Below, piece after piece: positions 6,852 to 14,805 of a stretch of 19,969 nucleotides of DNA. The DNA lies in NCBI GenBank assembly GCA_038327915.1, contig JBBQLO010000014.1:1-19969 (forward strand). The letters run 5' to 3'. Position numbers and translations under genes: made by a program. The notes below the pieces were generated by a model that worked only from the letters and a program-made list of their open reading frames with translations, ran no database searches and was not told where the DNA came from. The stretch's first letter is position 1. Every line of letters starts with the position of its first letter. This stretch comes from CAIXDB01 sp038327915 (GTDB lineage: Bacteria > Patescibacteriota > Minisyncoccia > Phycocordibacterales > DATDWN01).

Positions 6852-9056
6852 TTACTCAAAATGTATTTTCTCAGTTCTCGAATCAAAATATTTCTTAATG
6901 AATGGATATTTTTTAAAATTCGGATCATCTTCGACAAGAGCGAAGGCTTCAGTACGAGCCGCCTCAACCATTTTTATATTTTGTATTCCTTCCATGGCGA
7001 GATCTGAAATACCCCATTGTTTGCGACCGTAGAGTTCACCTGCACCACGCTGTGCGAGATCAAATTCTGAGAGTTCAAAACCATTTTTAGCGGTAATGAG
7101 TGCTTTGAGCCGGTCACGTGTTTTTTCACTTTTACTCTCCGCAAATACAAAGCAATATGCTTGGTGATTGGAACGTATGACTCGACCGCGGAGCTGGTGG
7201 AGTTGGGAGAGGCCAAAACGCTCAGCGCCTTCTATGATAATCATGGTGGAGTTTGGTACGTTTACGCCTACCTCGACGACAGATGTAGCAACAAGTATGT
7301 CAATGCTGTGGCTCAAGAACCGAGACATTGTTTTTTCTTTTTCTGCTGGAGTCATTTTGCTATGGAGTATGTCAATGTTCCAGTTCTGAAAAATATCATT
7401 TTTTAGCCGTTTTGCTTCTTCTGTTACGGACTTCGCCATGACTGCACCTTCTTTGTCTGGGTCAGGTTCGTTGATACGAGGACAAATAACATAAAGTTGA
7501 CGACCGTTTTTTAATTCAGATCGGATGTGTTCGTACGTTTTTTCACGTTCGGTCTGTAGTATTATTTTAGTAATAATTGGTTTGCGTCCAACAGGCATTT
7601 GATCGAGGAGAGTGAGATCGAGATCGCCATAAATGGTCAGGGCGAGTGTTCGGGGGATGGGTGTTGCGGTCATTGAAAGGAGGTGAGGCATCATGTTGTT
7701 CGTATTATTTTGATTTCTACTTTTGTCACTACTTTTTTGTGTATCCTTGGTAGTTAGTTTTTGGCGCTGCATGGTCCCGAAGCGATGCTGTTCGTCGATA
7801 ACGACAAGTGCTAAATGTTTGAATACGACGGATTTATAAATGAGCGCATGAGTACCGATGAGTATTGGTATCTCACCATTTGCAACCCATTTCAATAGCT
7901 GGGTTCGGGAGATTGCGGTCGATCCAGACGGATCAACTTTAGATGGAAATATCTGGCACCCAGAACCAGTGATGAGGCCAATTTTAATAGGTAAATGGCG
8001 GAAGTACTGAATAAAATTCTCAAAGTGCTGTTTGACAAGTATTTCGGTCGGAGCCATGTAAGCGACTTGCAAGTTACCAAAGTTTTGTCCGTGAGGGCGG
8101 GAAGTCGCGACTGCAAAAGCGATTGTGGCTGCCACAGCCGTTTTGCCAGAACCGACATCTCCTTCGAGAAGTCGTGCCATTGGATATGTTTTCCTGAAAT
8201 CGACGAGAATGGTCTCTATCGCTCGAGTTTGGGAGTCGGTTGGTTTGAAAGGAAAACGACTGACAAAATCTGTGATATCCTGAGAACTTTTTTCAACGGT
8301 AAACGCTTTTTCTTTTTGCGAGAGTTTACGTTCACGCTGTTTCTCTAACTGAATAAAAAATATTTCTTCAAAGGCAAATCGTTTTCGAGCTGAAAGCGCG
8401 TCGCTTTGATTTTTTGGCGCGTGGATCCAGACTAGAGCAGTGGTAATTGTTGGTAAATTGTATTTATGAAGTATTTCTTCTGGAAGGGGGTCATGTAGTG
8501 TATCTAAAATTCCACTTTTAAAAATTTTTTGTATAGTGTGATATATCCAATGTGAGCTGACACCCTTACTCTCTGCATACACTGGATATAAAATGTGTTC
8601 GTCCTGACCTGGGCCAAAAAGTGATTCACCTACTGCATTTGGAATTTCTCGGACTACCTCTATTTTTGGATTGCTCATGTACAGTCCGCCCGTTTTTCTC
8701 TGGCTGACCCTACCCTCCACTCGAACAAGTTGACCGTCTGCTATCATTTTTGCAATATAGGGCTGATTGAACCAGACGATTTTTATGCGCCCATGATCGT
8801 CTTCTATTACCCCTTCGCTCATGGCGATTTTTTTTACAAAACCTTTGCTTGTTTTTAATTCAGAAATTCTACCGTACACGACTGCATCCGAACCGGACAC
8901 AAGAGAACTTATACTTTTAATCTCGCTTGTATTGCCGTATCGAACTGGAAAATAGTACAGTAAATCTTCTACCGTATTCACTCCAAGCTTTTTAAGAGCT
9001 TTTTTTTGGACTTCCATGAGGCGAAATTCTGAAGCGAGTAGGGAATCGAGTTTCAT
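6852..9056 (-). CDS. recG: ATP-dependent DNA helicase RecG
   Basis: This 734-residue helicase would regress stalled replication forks and move branched recombination intermediates. An N-terminal wedge/OB region covers about 1-200. The superfamily 2 helicase core follows, with Walker A GDVGSGKT (299-306), the RecG-type motif II DEQHRFG (421-427), TATPIPRTLALTIYGDLD and the C-terminal motif VVEVGVNVPNST with QLRGRV. The family's final block RGAGELYGRKQWG is present. I place the start at ATG 9056. A GTG at 9095 is in frame, but the residues it adds fall across the promoter and inverted-repeat region and look non-coding. A -10-like TACACT ends seven bases before ATG 9056. The glycine of the common GRVGR motif is isoleucine here (GRVIRS). 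Confidence 0.95.
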   Translation of the reverse strand: MKLDSLLASEFRLMEVQKKALKKLGVNTVEDLLYYFPVRYGNTSEIKSISSLVSGSDAVVYGRISELKTSKGFVKKIAMSEGVIEDDHGRIKIVWFNQPYIAKMIADGQLVRVEGRVSQRKTGGLYMSNPKIEVVREIPNAVGESLFGPGQDEHILYPVYAESKGVSSHWIYHTIQKIFKSGILDTLHDPLPEEILHKYNLPTITTALVWIHAPKNQSDALSARKRFAFEEIFFIQLEKQRERKLSQKEKAFTVEKSSQDITDFVSRFPFKPTDSQTRAIETILVDFRKTYPMARLLEGDVGSGKTAVAATIAFAVATSRPHGQNFGNLQVAYMAPTEILVKQHFENFIQYFRHLPIKIGLITGSGCQIFPSKVDPSGSTAISRTQLLKWVANGEIPILIGTHALIYKSVVFKHLALVVIDEQHRFGTMQRQKLTTKDTQKSSDKSRNQNNTNNMMPHLLSMTATPIPRTLALTIYGDLDLTLLDQMPVGRKPIITKIILQTEREKTYEHIRSELKNGRQLYVICPRINEPDPDKEGAVMAKSVTEEAKRLKNDIFQNWNIDILHSKMTPAEKEKTMSRFLSHSIDILVATSVVEVGVNVPNSTMIIIEGAERFGLSQLHQLRGRVIRSNHQAYCFVFAESKSEKTRDRLKALITAKNGFELSEFDLAQRGAGELYGRKQWGISDLAMEGIQNIKMVEAARTEAFALVEDDPNFKKYPFIKKYFDSRTEKIHFE

Positions 9057-9063
9057 TACCCAT

Positions 9064-9069
9064 AGTGTA
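9064..9069 (-). promoter_or_regulatory. -10 element of recG
   Basis: TACACT on the minus strand ends seven bases before the chosen recG ATG, a near-leaderless arrangement like that of other genes here. A purine-rich GGAGGAG lies just upstream of the hexamer, too far from the ATG to act as its Shine-Dalgarno. The inverted repeat at 9087-9139 overlaps the expected -35 position. Confidence 0.35.
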
Positions 9070-9086
9070 GCCCAATCTCCTCCACC

Positions 9087-9139
9087 TGCATACACCTGAT
9101 ATATACTGATTTTAATTTTGTATACATCAGGTGTATGTA
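9087..9139. repeat. 18-bp inverted repeat between mutY and recG
   Basis: The left arm 9089-9106 and right arm 9120-9137 are complementary at 17 of 18 positions around a 13-base AT-rich centre. Each arm contains CATACACCTGAT or its complement. One G-U and one A-U pair could extend it to 20. It has no adjoining T-run on either strand, so it is not a standard terminator. It may end mutY transcription or be an operator for recG. Confidence 0.6.
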
Positions 9140-9157
9140 CGTCCTCTTGTAGTTCTT

Positions 9158-9976
9158 TTATGTTACATAAAACATATTTTTCTTTTTTCTTATCATCCCT
9201 TCTCTTGCTAGATCTGCTAAATTTTTAGTAATAGCTTGAGTAGAGATTCCGACAGAATATCCAGAATCGTTGAAAGTTTTGACTAATTCTTTTTGTGTCC
9301 TTGGTTTTTCTAAAATCAGTTTTAATATTTGCGAACGTTTTTCTCGGTTTGATCCCTTAAAAGGGGATTGTTTCATGTGATGTTTACTTTCTCTACTCGG
9401 ATTATGTGTTTCCTTTAAAAAAGCACCATAGTCAAAAAGTGCCCAATACCATTCACGAGAATTTTCACGGTCCAGTGTTTTTTCGATAAGAGGTAGTATC
9501 TCACGGTCATGCACATCTTTTGCATCTTGAAAGAAGAAATGAATAAAGACCGAACGGATATTTGTTTCGATAACAACCACAGGAATATTCCACGCAAAAG
9601 CAAGTATGTCTCCAGCGGTAGCTGGACCAACGCCTGGGAGTGTTTGCAATATTTTAAAATTTTTTGGAAATATTCCACTAAATTCTTTTTCTATTTTTAC
9701 GGATGTTTGCTTGAGGTACAGTGCTCGACGATTGTAGCCGAGCTCTTGCCATTCTTGAAGCACTTCGGAAAGTGTCGCTGTCGCCAGTGCGTGTGTCGTA
9801 GGGAATTTTTCTATAAACGATACATACCTCGGCATAACTCGCACAGCTTGGGTTTGCTGGAGCATAACTTCAGACACCAAAATTTTATACGGGTCTCTTG
9901 TGTGTCGCCATGGAAAATCTCTCCTGTATATTTTGAAGTATGTCCAAACACTCTTTTTGAATGTGCTGATACGCAT
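9158..9976 (-). CDS. mutY: MutY-like A/G-specific adenine glycosylase, iron-sulfur-free form
   Basis: This 272-residue HhH-GPD protein would excise adenine opposite oxidised guanine. The core is clear: FPWRHTRDPYKILVSEVMLQ with Glu36 at the conserved catalytic-acid site followed by QTQ, and the helix-hairpin-helix LPGVGPATA (113-121). Two features are unusual. The catalytic Asp of canonical MutY (LDGNVKRV) aligns with Glu137 in VIETNIRSV. The protein also contains no cysteine at all, so the four-cysteine cluster loop is replaced by a basic stretch (HNPSRESKHHMKQSPFKGS). The C-terminus is a winged-helix-like segment (about 211-272), not the NUDIX-like reading domain of standard MutY. I believe similar forms occur in Patescibacteria. 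It could instead act on another lesion. The gene is leaderless from its own promoter. Confidence 0.8.
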   Translation of the reverse strand: MRISTFKKSVWTYFKIYRRDFPWRHTRDPYKILVSEVMLQQTQAVRVMPRYVSFIEKFPTTHALATATLSEVLQEWQELGYNRRALYLKQTSVKIEKEFSGIFPKNFKILQTLPGVGPATAGDILAFAWNIPVVVIETNIRSVFIHFFFQDAKDVHDREILPLIEKTLDRENSREWYWALFDYGAFLKETHNPSRESKHHMKQSPFKGSNREKRSQILKLILEKPRTQKELVKTFNDSGYSVGISTQAITKNLADLAREGMIRKKKNMFYVT

Positions 9977-9982
9977 GGAGCA

Positions 9983-9991
9983 AGTGTAACA
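9983..9991 (-). promoter_or_regulatory. Extended -10 promoter of mutY (leaderless)
   Basis: TGTTACACT on the minus strand is an extended -10 whose last base is exactly six bases before the mutY ATG. It directly follows the terminator of the pilin transcript. Confidence 0.5.
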
Positions 9992-10023
9992 AAAAATTCT
10001 CCATTTGTGGTGGAGAATTTTTT
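9991..10023 (-). terminator. Rho-independent terminator of the pilin/pilus transcript
   Basis: ATTCTCCA and TGGAGAAT flank a seven-base loop, and the A/T flanks extend the stem to 13 bp. On the minus strand it ends in TTTTTT. It lies 15 bases after the pilin stop and isolates mutY from the pilus locus. Because of its symmetric A/T flanks it could also work on plus. Confidence 0.75.
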
Positions 10024-10038
10024 AATTTTTTGCATTTT

Positions 10039-10584
10039 TTACCTCGTCGACGAAATCGTTTGGCTTAGTTCTGAAGCACTGTTGGCCACTGGAGCAGTGA
10101 CTGTGATGCGACCCGTCGTCGCGTCTTTTGCTATGGTGTATCCAGTGTTGTAGGTGTCTGTCGTGGTTGTCCATGGAACCCCAGTGGTAGGGTCGACGGG
10201 TAGCTCAGACATGTATGTTGGAACAAGACACGGGCGTAAATTGATAATATTTATATTTGTTGCTGTTGAAGATGCAATGGTCATTGCTGTGGTACTTGTT
10301 GAAATATCCATTGCTGATGTACAGACAGTGTCTGTTGTGCTTCTAAATAGGCCTTTATTGTCTGCAATTCTTTGTCCGACCGCATTCAAAATTGTTTGGA
10401 TGCTTGCTGTTCTGTCTGTATTGCGTGCCTGAGCGAACTGCCTTGAAGGATTAATAGCAATGACTACAATGGCAGCTAAAACAGCAATGATACCAATGAC
10501 TACTAAAATCTCTATCAATGTGAATCCCGAGTCTTTATTGTACTTCGTCGGATATAAAAAATGTAAAGGAACTATTTTTTTCAT
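10039..10584 (-). CDS. Type IV major pilin-like protein
   Basis: This 181-residue prepilin has a leader of 20 residues ending in Gly20. It continues with the mature N-terminus FTLIEILVVIGIIAVLAAIV, carrying Phe at +1 and Glu at +5. A prepilin peptidase would cut after Gly20 and methylate Phe. After the long helix comes NPSRQFAQARNTDR, then a Thr/Ser-rich globular part with two cysteines that could form a disulfide. It is last in the pilus gene run but has its own strong promoter and is followed by a terminator. That fits a protein needed in excess, so I infer it is the main fibre subunit. It could instead be another minor pilin. Confidence 0.85.
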   Translation of the reverse strand: MKKIVPLHFLYPTKYNKDSGFTLIEILVVIGIIAVLAAIVVIAINPSRQFAQARNTDRTASIQTILNAVGQRIADNKGLFRSTTDTVCTSAMDISTSTTAMTIASSTATNINIINLRPCLVPTYMSELPVDPTTGVPWTTTTDTYNTGYTIAKDATTGRITVTAPVANSASELSQTISSTR

Positions 10585-10628
10585 ACATGAAAATTAAGAA
10601 AACATAATAACGCTATAATAATAGTTAT

Positions 10629-10657
10629 ATTATAAAATTCAATTTCTTTTTTAGCAA
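10629..10657 (-). promoter_or_regulatory. Strong promoter of the pilin gene
   Basis: On the minus strand TTGCTA and TATAAT are exactly 17 bases apart, in the 120-base gap between the PilX-like gene and the pilin. Transcription would start near 10622, leaving a leader of about 38 bases with no Shine-Dalgarno sequence. Confidence 0.65.
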
Positions 10658-10704
10658 TACATTTACCCCCAGTTTTTCTTTTTTTAGAAACAAAAAATCG
10701 CATT

Positions 10705-11163
10705 CTAAATTTCTTTCCAAGAAATAATTGAGATGTTTGGCTCGCTTGGTGTGGTGTTTGTGAATGAGGGATTTTTTACACTCGCTTCTATCTCTATTGT
10801 GCTCCACGCCTGAGTATATGTTCCTCTCGTTTGTATTTTTATGGTTTTTTGATGTGTCACGGTGTTTTCTCTATTATGTACCACACTGACGATAGTACAC
10901 GTGTTTGACCCTACAAGTATGTTGTCTCCGTTTGGAGCGGGAGTATAAAAATAATTCTGACTTACGGAAAGTAGTGCAAGATTGCCACATGACTGGGCAA
11001 TGTGCATGCTCATTGCTTTGAGTTCAGAATCAAGCGATCCACCACGAGCAGAAAAAGAACTTGTGGAGGTGCTCAACATAAGGGTCACCAGAATGATAGA
11101 AATAATAATTGCTGTCATAAGAGCTATGAACCCCTTTTTTAAATGCGCACGGTTTGTTTCCAT
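10705..11163 (-). CDS. PilX/GspK-like minor pseudopilin
   Basis: The frame is open from 11316, but I place the start at ATG 11163, which gives 152 residues beginning METNRAHLKKGFIALMTAII. The basic leader, Gly and long hydrophobic helix (about 11-34) are those of a prepilin. Position +5 after the Gly is Met, not the usual Glu. Loss of Glu+5 is known in GspK/PilX-type pseudopilins that cap or initiate the filament. The rest is a small extracytoplasmic domain with a few cysteines (CGNLALL, TCTIVSVV). It lies 40 bases after the PilW-like gene in the pilus run, so a role in fibre priming is inferred. Confidence 0.7.
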   Translation of the reverse strand: METNRAHLKKGFIALMTAIIISIILVTLMLSTSTSSFSARGGSLDSELKAMSMHIAQSCGNLALLSVSQNYFYTPAPNGDNILVGSNTCTIVSVVHNRENTVTHQKTIKIQTRGTYTQAWSTIEIEASVKNPSFTNTTPSEPNISIISWKEI

Positions 11164-11203
11164 TTTTATAATTATTTTTTTATATTTCAAACCAAGGGCG
11201 ATG

Positions 11204-11740
11204 TTATTTGTGAAGGTAATTAGTTTCAGAAAATCGCTCTGAGAGAGTGGAACCTTTTCTTGTCTGCAGAGTGAGGGTAAAAGAAGTATGGATGGATTCG
11301 GGTGGTATGCTTCCACTTGTAGATGTATCTCGTGTGCGGGTAAAGAGTAGGTTACTTAGGGTGATGAATGAATTATTGAGTGGATATCCTGATGCGCTTC
11401 CTCTCGCTATAAGAAGATTGTTGTCCTGTATACTAAACACTATTGGGTTACCTAAAGAAATATCAAAAGGGACAATGGCGAGAGTGTTATCCGTAGAAAT
11501 TTCAGAAGAATTGAGACTGGGTGTCGATATTGTATGGGTATTCTCTACAATAAAACTTATTTTGTTCAATAAAAAATTTCCTTCTTGAAGGAGAAGTGCT
11601 TTTGATTCTGTCCGACCACCTGATTCAAGGAGTGAATATGCACATATAGCCGCACTTCCCATGAGAGTCGAGAAAAGGGCAATATACACAACCACTTCGA
11701 TGAGAGCAAAACCATTTTTTGTTTTATTGAGTATCTTCAT
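11204..11740 (-). CDS. PilW-like minor pseudopilin
   Basis: This 178-residue prepilin has a nine-residue basic leader and Gly10. The mature N-terminus is FALIEVVVYIALFSTLMGSA, with Phe+1 and Glu+5, and it continues as one long hydrophobic helix. The C-terminal domain is Ser/Thr-rich and predicted beta-type (TLAIVPFDISLG, SFITLSNLLFT, HTSFTLTLQTR). Its ATG overlaps the TGA of the preceding propeller-pilin gene by four bases, so the two are probably made in linked amounts. The class is recognised from the N-terminus and gene order. The globular part is not diagnostic. Confidence 0.75.
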   Translation of the reverse strand: MKILNKTKNGFALIEVVVYIALFSTLMGSAAICAYSLLESGGRTESKALLLQEGNFLLNKISFIVENTHTISTPSLNSSEISTDNTLAIVPFDISLGNPIVFSIQDNNLLIARGSASGYPLNNSFITLSNLLFTRTRDTSTSGSIPPESIHTSFTLTLQTRKGSTLSERFSETNYLHK

Positions 11741-13239
11741 GGACTTGATGTGATGATGGATAAAAATCCTCTTCTAGCAAAAGTTCCTGACGACGGAACA
11801 GAACCGACATAAAAAGTATTATTTTCGCAATCCATGCTGACACCTGCAGAGTTTTGAGACAAAAGAGTGGGTGACGCGAAAGGGACTATGTGAGTGGTGC
11901 TTGAGGTATTCCATATTTGAAATTGACCGCTTGTGGTAATAAAAAATGTAAGAAAATCCCTTACGATAAGGTCGTTTATACTTGATCCGATTTCTTGTGT
12001 ACCAAGTGGATTTCGCGGTATACCTTTTGGATTTGTATTGTCAAGAATATAAAATTCTGGATGTGTTACGGTATTAGTCCTACCAAAATAGATTGTGTTT
12101 CCGACACCAAATATACTTTTGCCTGATCCAGCAGAATCTGGTGCGTCGTATCCACCAACGGCAATAGGGTGAGCGGGATTGCTCACGTCAATCACTGTCA
12201 ATTCTTGGGTATTGGGTGTTGCGAGATATACTAAACCGTCTTTGACGTATAGTGCATTTATTCCGTTACCAACCGTATATCCGCCAAGCCATACTGGGGC
12301 AAGCGGGTCGTGTACGTCGATAACATTGAGCTCGGGACCTGACACGGTTTTTGATAATCCAAGGTAGATAAGTCCATTTTTGTAGAAAATAGTTTTACCA
12401 GTACCTTGAGTGCTTGAGCCAGAGACAATATTTGAGGGAATTTTGTATGTTGTCACAACTTTTGGCACAAGTGATCCCACATCTATAATCTGTAACTGAC
12501 CTTTTGTAAAACTACTTGCACTTGCAACATATGCATATACTCCGCGTGACGATGAAGCCACCACAAGAGCGTTGAGTCCTGTGTTATTTGCGGGATCATT
12601 GTCGAGTTTAGAAATAAGTTGGGGACGCTTTGGGTCACTTGGGTCAAGTATAAAAAAAGTTTCTTTGTTTGAGCTGCTATTGTTTGTTGTTATGTAAAGT
12701 CTGCCCTGAAATGCATCAATGTCGGTAATGGGGTATTGTTCGTTACTGTCAGAAAGGAGTGTGGCAAAATCAGTAATGGAATTTTGTATGACGGGAAATC
12801 CCCAATTACCCGAAAGTGTAGCACTGCACGTGTCCGCATTCTCGTGATTTGTAAAATCAGTCACTATTTCATCTAGACTAAGCGTGCCGGTACGGTTGGC
12901 TTCTTTTGCCCAAGAAACATGAGCTGTAATTTTTTTACTTCCATATTCTGTGTTAGTGACAATTAAGTTTTTAAAATATATATCGTTTGTACTTGTAGGG
13001 AGGGAGTGTAAAAGTTTGAAGTCTTGTCGGGCAAGAGCTGAAGCAGATTGAATCATTTCTTCTCCGATATTGAGGGCCTCTCTTTCTGTTTGGGTATCCG
13101 GCAGGAGTGTTTGATTTGTAAAAGAAACTAGCACTGCACCGCCCAGTGTAAGAATAATAATTGCCAATGCTATGACTATTTCCAACGTGGCCATACCAGA
13201 ATTATTTTTACTACTACGCGGTGCATGTTTGTTTTTCAT
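11737..13239 (-). CDS. Pilin fused to a seven-bladed beta-propeller (putative pilus tip adhesin)
   Basis: This 500-residue protein starts as a prepilin, with a basic leader, Gly15 and GMATLEIVIALAIIILTLGG carrying Met+1 and Glu+5. A short pilin-like stretch runs to about residue 135. The remaining 365 residues are seven similar units of about 45-55 residues. Each has a Y- or F-rich strand followed by a 'hxIhD' strand: FFILDPSDP, LQIIDVGS, LNVIDVHDP, LTVIDVSNP, FYILDNTNP, FQIWNTSS, LSIITSS. This matches LVIVD-type propeller repeats. Two cysteines (in ADTCSAT and SMDCENN) may clamp the ring. The gene lies inside the pilus run between the FimT-like and PilW-like genes. PilY1, a separate propeller protein, sits at pilus tips in Proteobacteria. 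Here the propeller appears built into a pilin. Confidence 0.82.
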   Translation of the reverse strand: MKNKHAPRSSKNNSGMATLEIVIALAIIILTLGGAVLVSFTNQTLLPDTQTEREALNIGEEMIQSASALARQDFKLLHSLPTSTNDIYFKNLIVTNTEYGSKKITAHVSWAKEANRTGTLSLDEIVTDFTNHENADTCSATLSGNWGFPVIQNSITDFATLLSDSNEQYPITDIDAFQGRLYITTNNSSSNKETFFILDPSDPKRPQLISKLDNDPANNTGLNALVVASSSRGVYAYVASASSFTKGQLQIIDVGSLVPKVVTTYKIPSNIVSGSSTQGTGKTIFYKNGLIYLGLSKTVSGPELNVIDVHDPLAPVWLGGYTVGNGINALYVKDGLVYLATPNTQELTVIDVSNPAHPIAVGGYDAPDSAGSGKSIFGVGNTIYFGRTNTVTHPEFYILDNTNPKGIPRNPLGTQEIGSSINDLIVRDFLTFFITTSGQFQIWNTSSTTHIVPFASPTLLSQNSAGVSMDCENNTFYVGSVPSSGTFARRGFLSIITSSP

Positions 13240-13251
13240 ATTTTTAATACT

Positions 13252-13722
13252 TTATCTGTGAGATGTGATCCGTCCTTCTTGATTGAGGGTGATGGTTGCT
13301 CCGTGTTCTGGGTCAGTGAGGACTATATCCCACATACCGATTGGTATTGTGTGCGCATTACCTGAGAGAGAAGAAAAGACTATGTCTGTAGGCCCAGATA
13401 AGGTGATGCGAGGATTGAGTAAGACAGATTCATTTTGTGAGTCATTGGGATTGTATACGTCACCTTGAAACATGCTGTATTGACTACTTTCAAAATGGAT
13501 TCCATGAGCAATTCCCGTGGTACATGTTGCCCCTGCACATATGTTGTTTTGCGCATATCCCCGAACTTTTTCCAAAGCAGAAATAAGCATGTCTTCTTCA
13601 CCAATAAAGGTGTAGCGACGGAATACATCTACGTTTGTTCCAAAAACTACACTTGAAATAATGGCGAGAAGGGCAATACTGAGTGTAATTTCGATGAGAG
13701 TCATGCCTGCTTGTTCTTTCAT
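13252..13722 (-). CDS. FimT/GspH-like minor pseudopilin
   Basis: This 156-residue prepilin has a very short leader, MKEQAG, followed by MTLIEITLSIALLAIISSVV with Glu+5. Downstream is a GspH/FimT-like pattern: a helix with EDMLISALEKVRGYAQNN, then a beta-rich domain ending DPEHGATITLNQEGRIT, which resembles the GspH C-terminal strands. The pair CAGATC may form a disulfide loop. It begins eight bases after pilC and is followed 12 bases later by the propeller-pilin gene, so all are likely on one message. A role as a minor subunit is inferred. FimT-like proteins in some naturally competent bacteria bind DNA, which cannot be judged here. Confidence 0.78.
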   Translation of the reverse strand: MKEQAGMTLIEITLSIALLAIISSVVFGTNVDVFRRYTFIGEEDMLISALEKVRGYAQNNICAGATCTTGIAHGIHFESSQYSMFQGDVYNPNDSQNESVLLNPRITLSGPTDIVFSSLSGNAHTIPIGMWDIVLTDPEHGATITLNQEGRITSHR

Positions 13723-13730
13723 ATATGTGT

Positions 13731-14804
13731 TTACGGGTGTAAGTTTTGAGTGATTCCGTAGATCGGAGTAATAATAGAAATAGCTACGAATCCGACCATG
13801 ATTCCCATGACAACCATCAAAATCGGTTCAATAAGCGAGGAAATATTCTGTGTAAATTCTTCGACTTCTTTTTCGTAATGATCGGATATGTACACAAGTG
13901 AACGAGAAAGATTTCCACTTTTTTCTCCAACAGCTATAATATCTGTCATCATGTCTGGGAACAGGTGTCTTTGTTTGGCGCAGTAGAACGATATTTTTTC
14001 TCCGCGATTGACAGCAGAAGCAATGCGAGAAAATTCAATTCTATATATTTCGTTGCTCGTAGTTTTTTCTACTATAGGCATGGCTTCAGACAGACTTACT
14101 TCGCTTTGAAGAAGTAATCCAAGTATTCGAGTTGAATTTGCAAGTGTGTATTTTTTTGTGACTGTTCCAACGACAGGAATTCGAAGTATAAATTGGTGCC
14201 AATAACGACGAACGCGAATGCTTTTTTTGAAACCGATAAAGAAAAATATGAAACTAAAGATGGCGGTAGTAATAATCCAGTATCCAAAATGAGTTACAAA
14301 CGTACTGAGAGATATAATAACTTGAGTAGAAAGAGGAAGGGTGACGTGGAGACTTCGTAGAACAGGTATGATTTTAGGAAAAAGATAGACAAGAAGAAAC
14401 AAGGCGATGCCAAGAGTGGCCACGCTAACAATCAGTGGGTATATACATGCGCTGAGTATTTTACGTGAAAGAGCTTGCTTTTTCTTCATTTCTATCGCTA
14501 AGTATTCGAGATTTTGTTGGAGCATTCCAGTCGATTCTCCAAAGGCAATTATATTAAGTGCAAGCTCGCTAAACATGAGAGAGGATTTAGTGAGGCTTCG
14601 TGAAAGCGTTTGTCCTTCGGATACGTCGGCCACTATTGTATTCAGTCGCCGAGCGAGTACTTTTGATTTTGTTTGGTCTCGTAGTATAGTCAGGCTTTCA
14701 AGCAGTGACACTTCAGCTTTGATAAGAAAAGATAGTCGCTTGATAAAAAAAATTCTGTCACTCGTTGAGAAATAAAAAAAAGAGATGTTTTTAATTTTTT
14801 CCAT
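13731..14804 (-). CDS. pilC: Type IV pilus inner-membrane platform protein PilC/GspF
   Basis: This 357-residue polytopic protein would form the membrane platform on which PilB adds pilin subunits. It has the two repeated cytoplasmic GspF domains. The first includes RLSFLIKAEVSLLESLTILR and ALNIIAFGESTGMLQQNLEY. The second includes ANSTRILGLLLQSEVSLSEA and MTDIIAVGEKSGNLSRSLVY. Three hydrophobic segments (about 118-140, 170-195 and 325-350) fit the family. Only one base separates it from the pilB stop, so coupling is tight. The length is slightly below the usual 400 residues. Confidence 0.93.
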   Translation of the reverse strand: MEKIKNISFFYFSTSDRIFFIKRLSFLIKAEVSLLESLTILRDQTKSKVLARRLNTIVADVSEGQTLSRSLTKSSLMFSELALNIIAFGESTGMLQQNLEYLAIEMKKKQALSRKILSACIYPLIVSVATLGIALFLLVYLFPKIIPVLRSLHVTLPLSTQVIISLSTFVTHFGYWIITTAIFSFIFFFIGFKKSIRVRRYWHQFILRIPVVGTVTKKYTLANSTRILGLLLQSEVSLSEAMPIVEKTTSNEIYRIEFSRIASAVNRGEKISFYCAKQRHLFPDMMTDIIAVGEKSGNLSRSLVYISDHYEKEVEEFTQNISSLIEPILMVVMGIMVGFVAISIITPIYGITQNLHP

Positions 14805-14805
14805 A

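Noticed and set aside
9057..9095. RecG start at GTG 9095
   Set aside because: The extra 13 residues lie in the promoter and inverted-repeat region, and the family's N-terminus aligns from ATG 9056.
9509..10153. Plus-strand open frame of 214 codons
   Set aside because: It is antisense to mutY and the pilin and crosses a terminator. The product has no recognisable domain.
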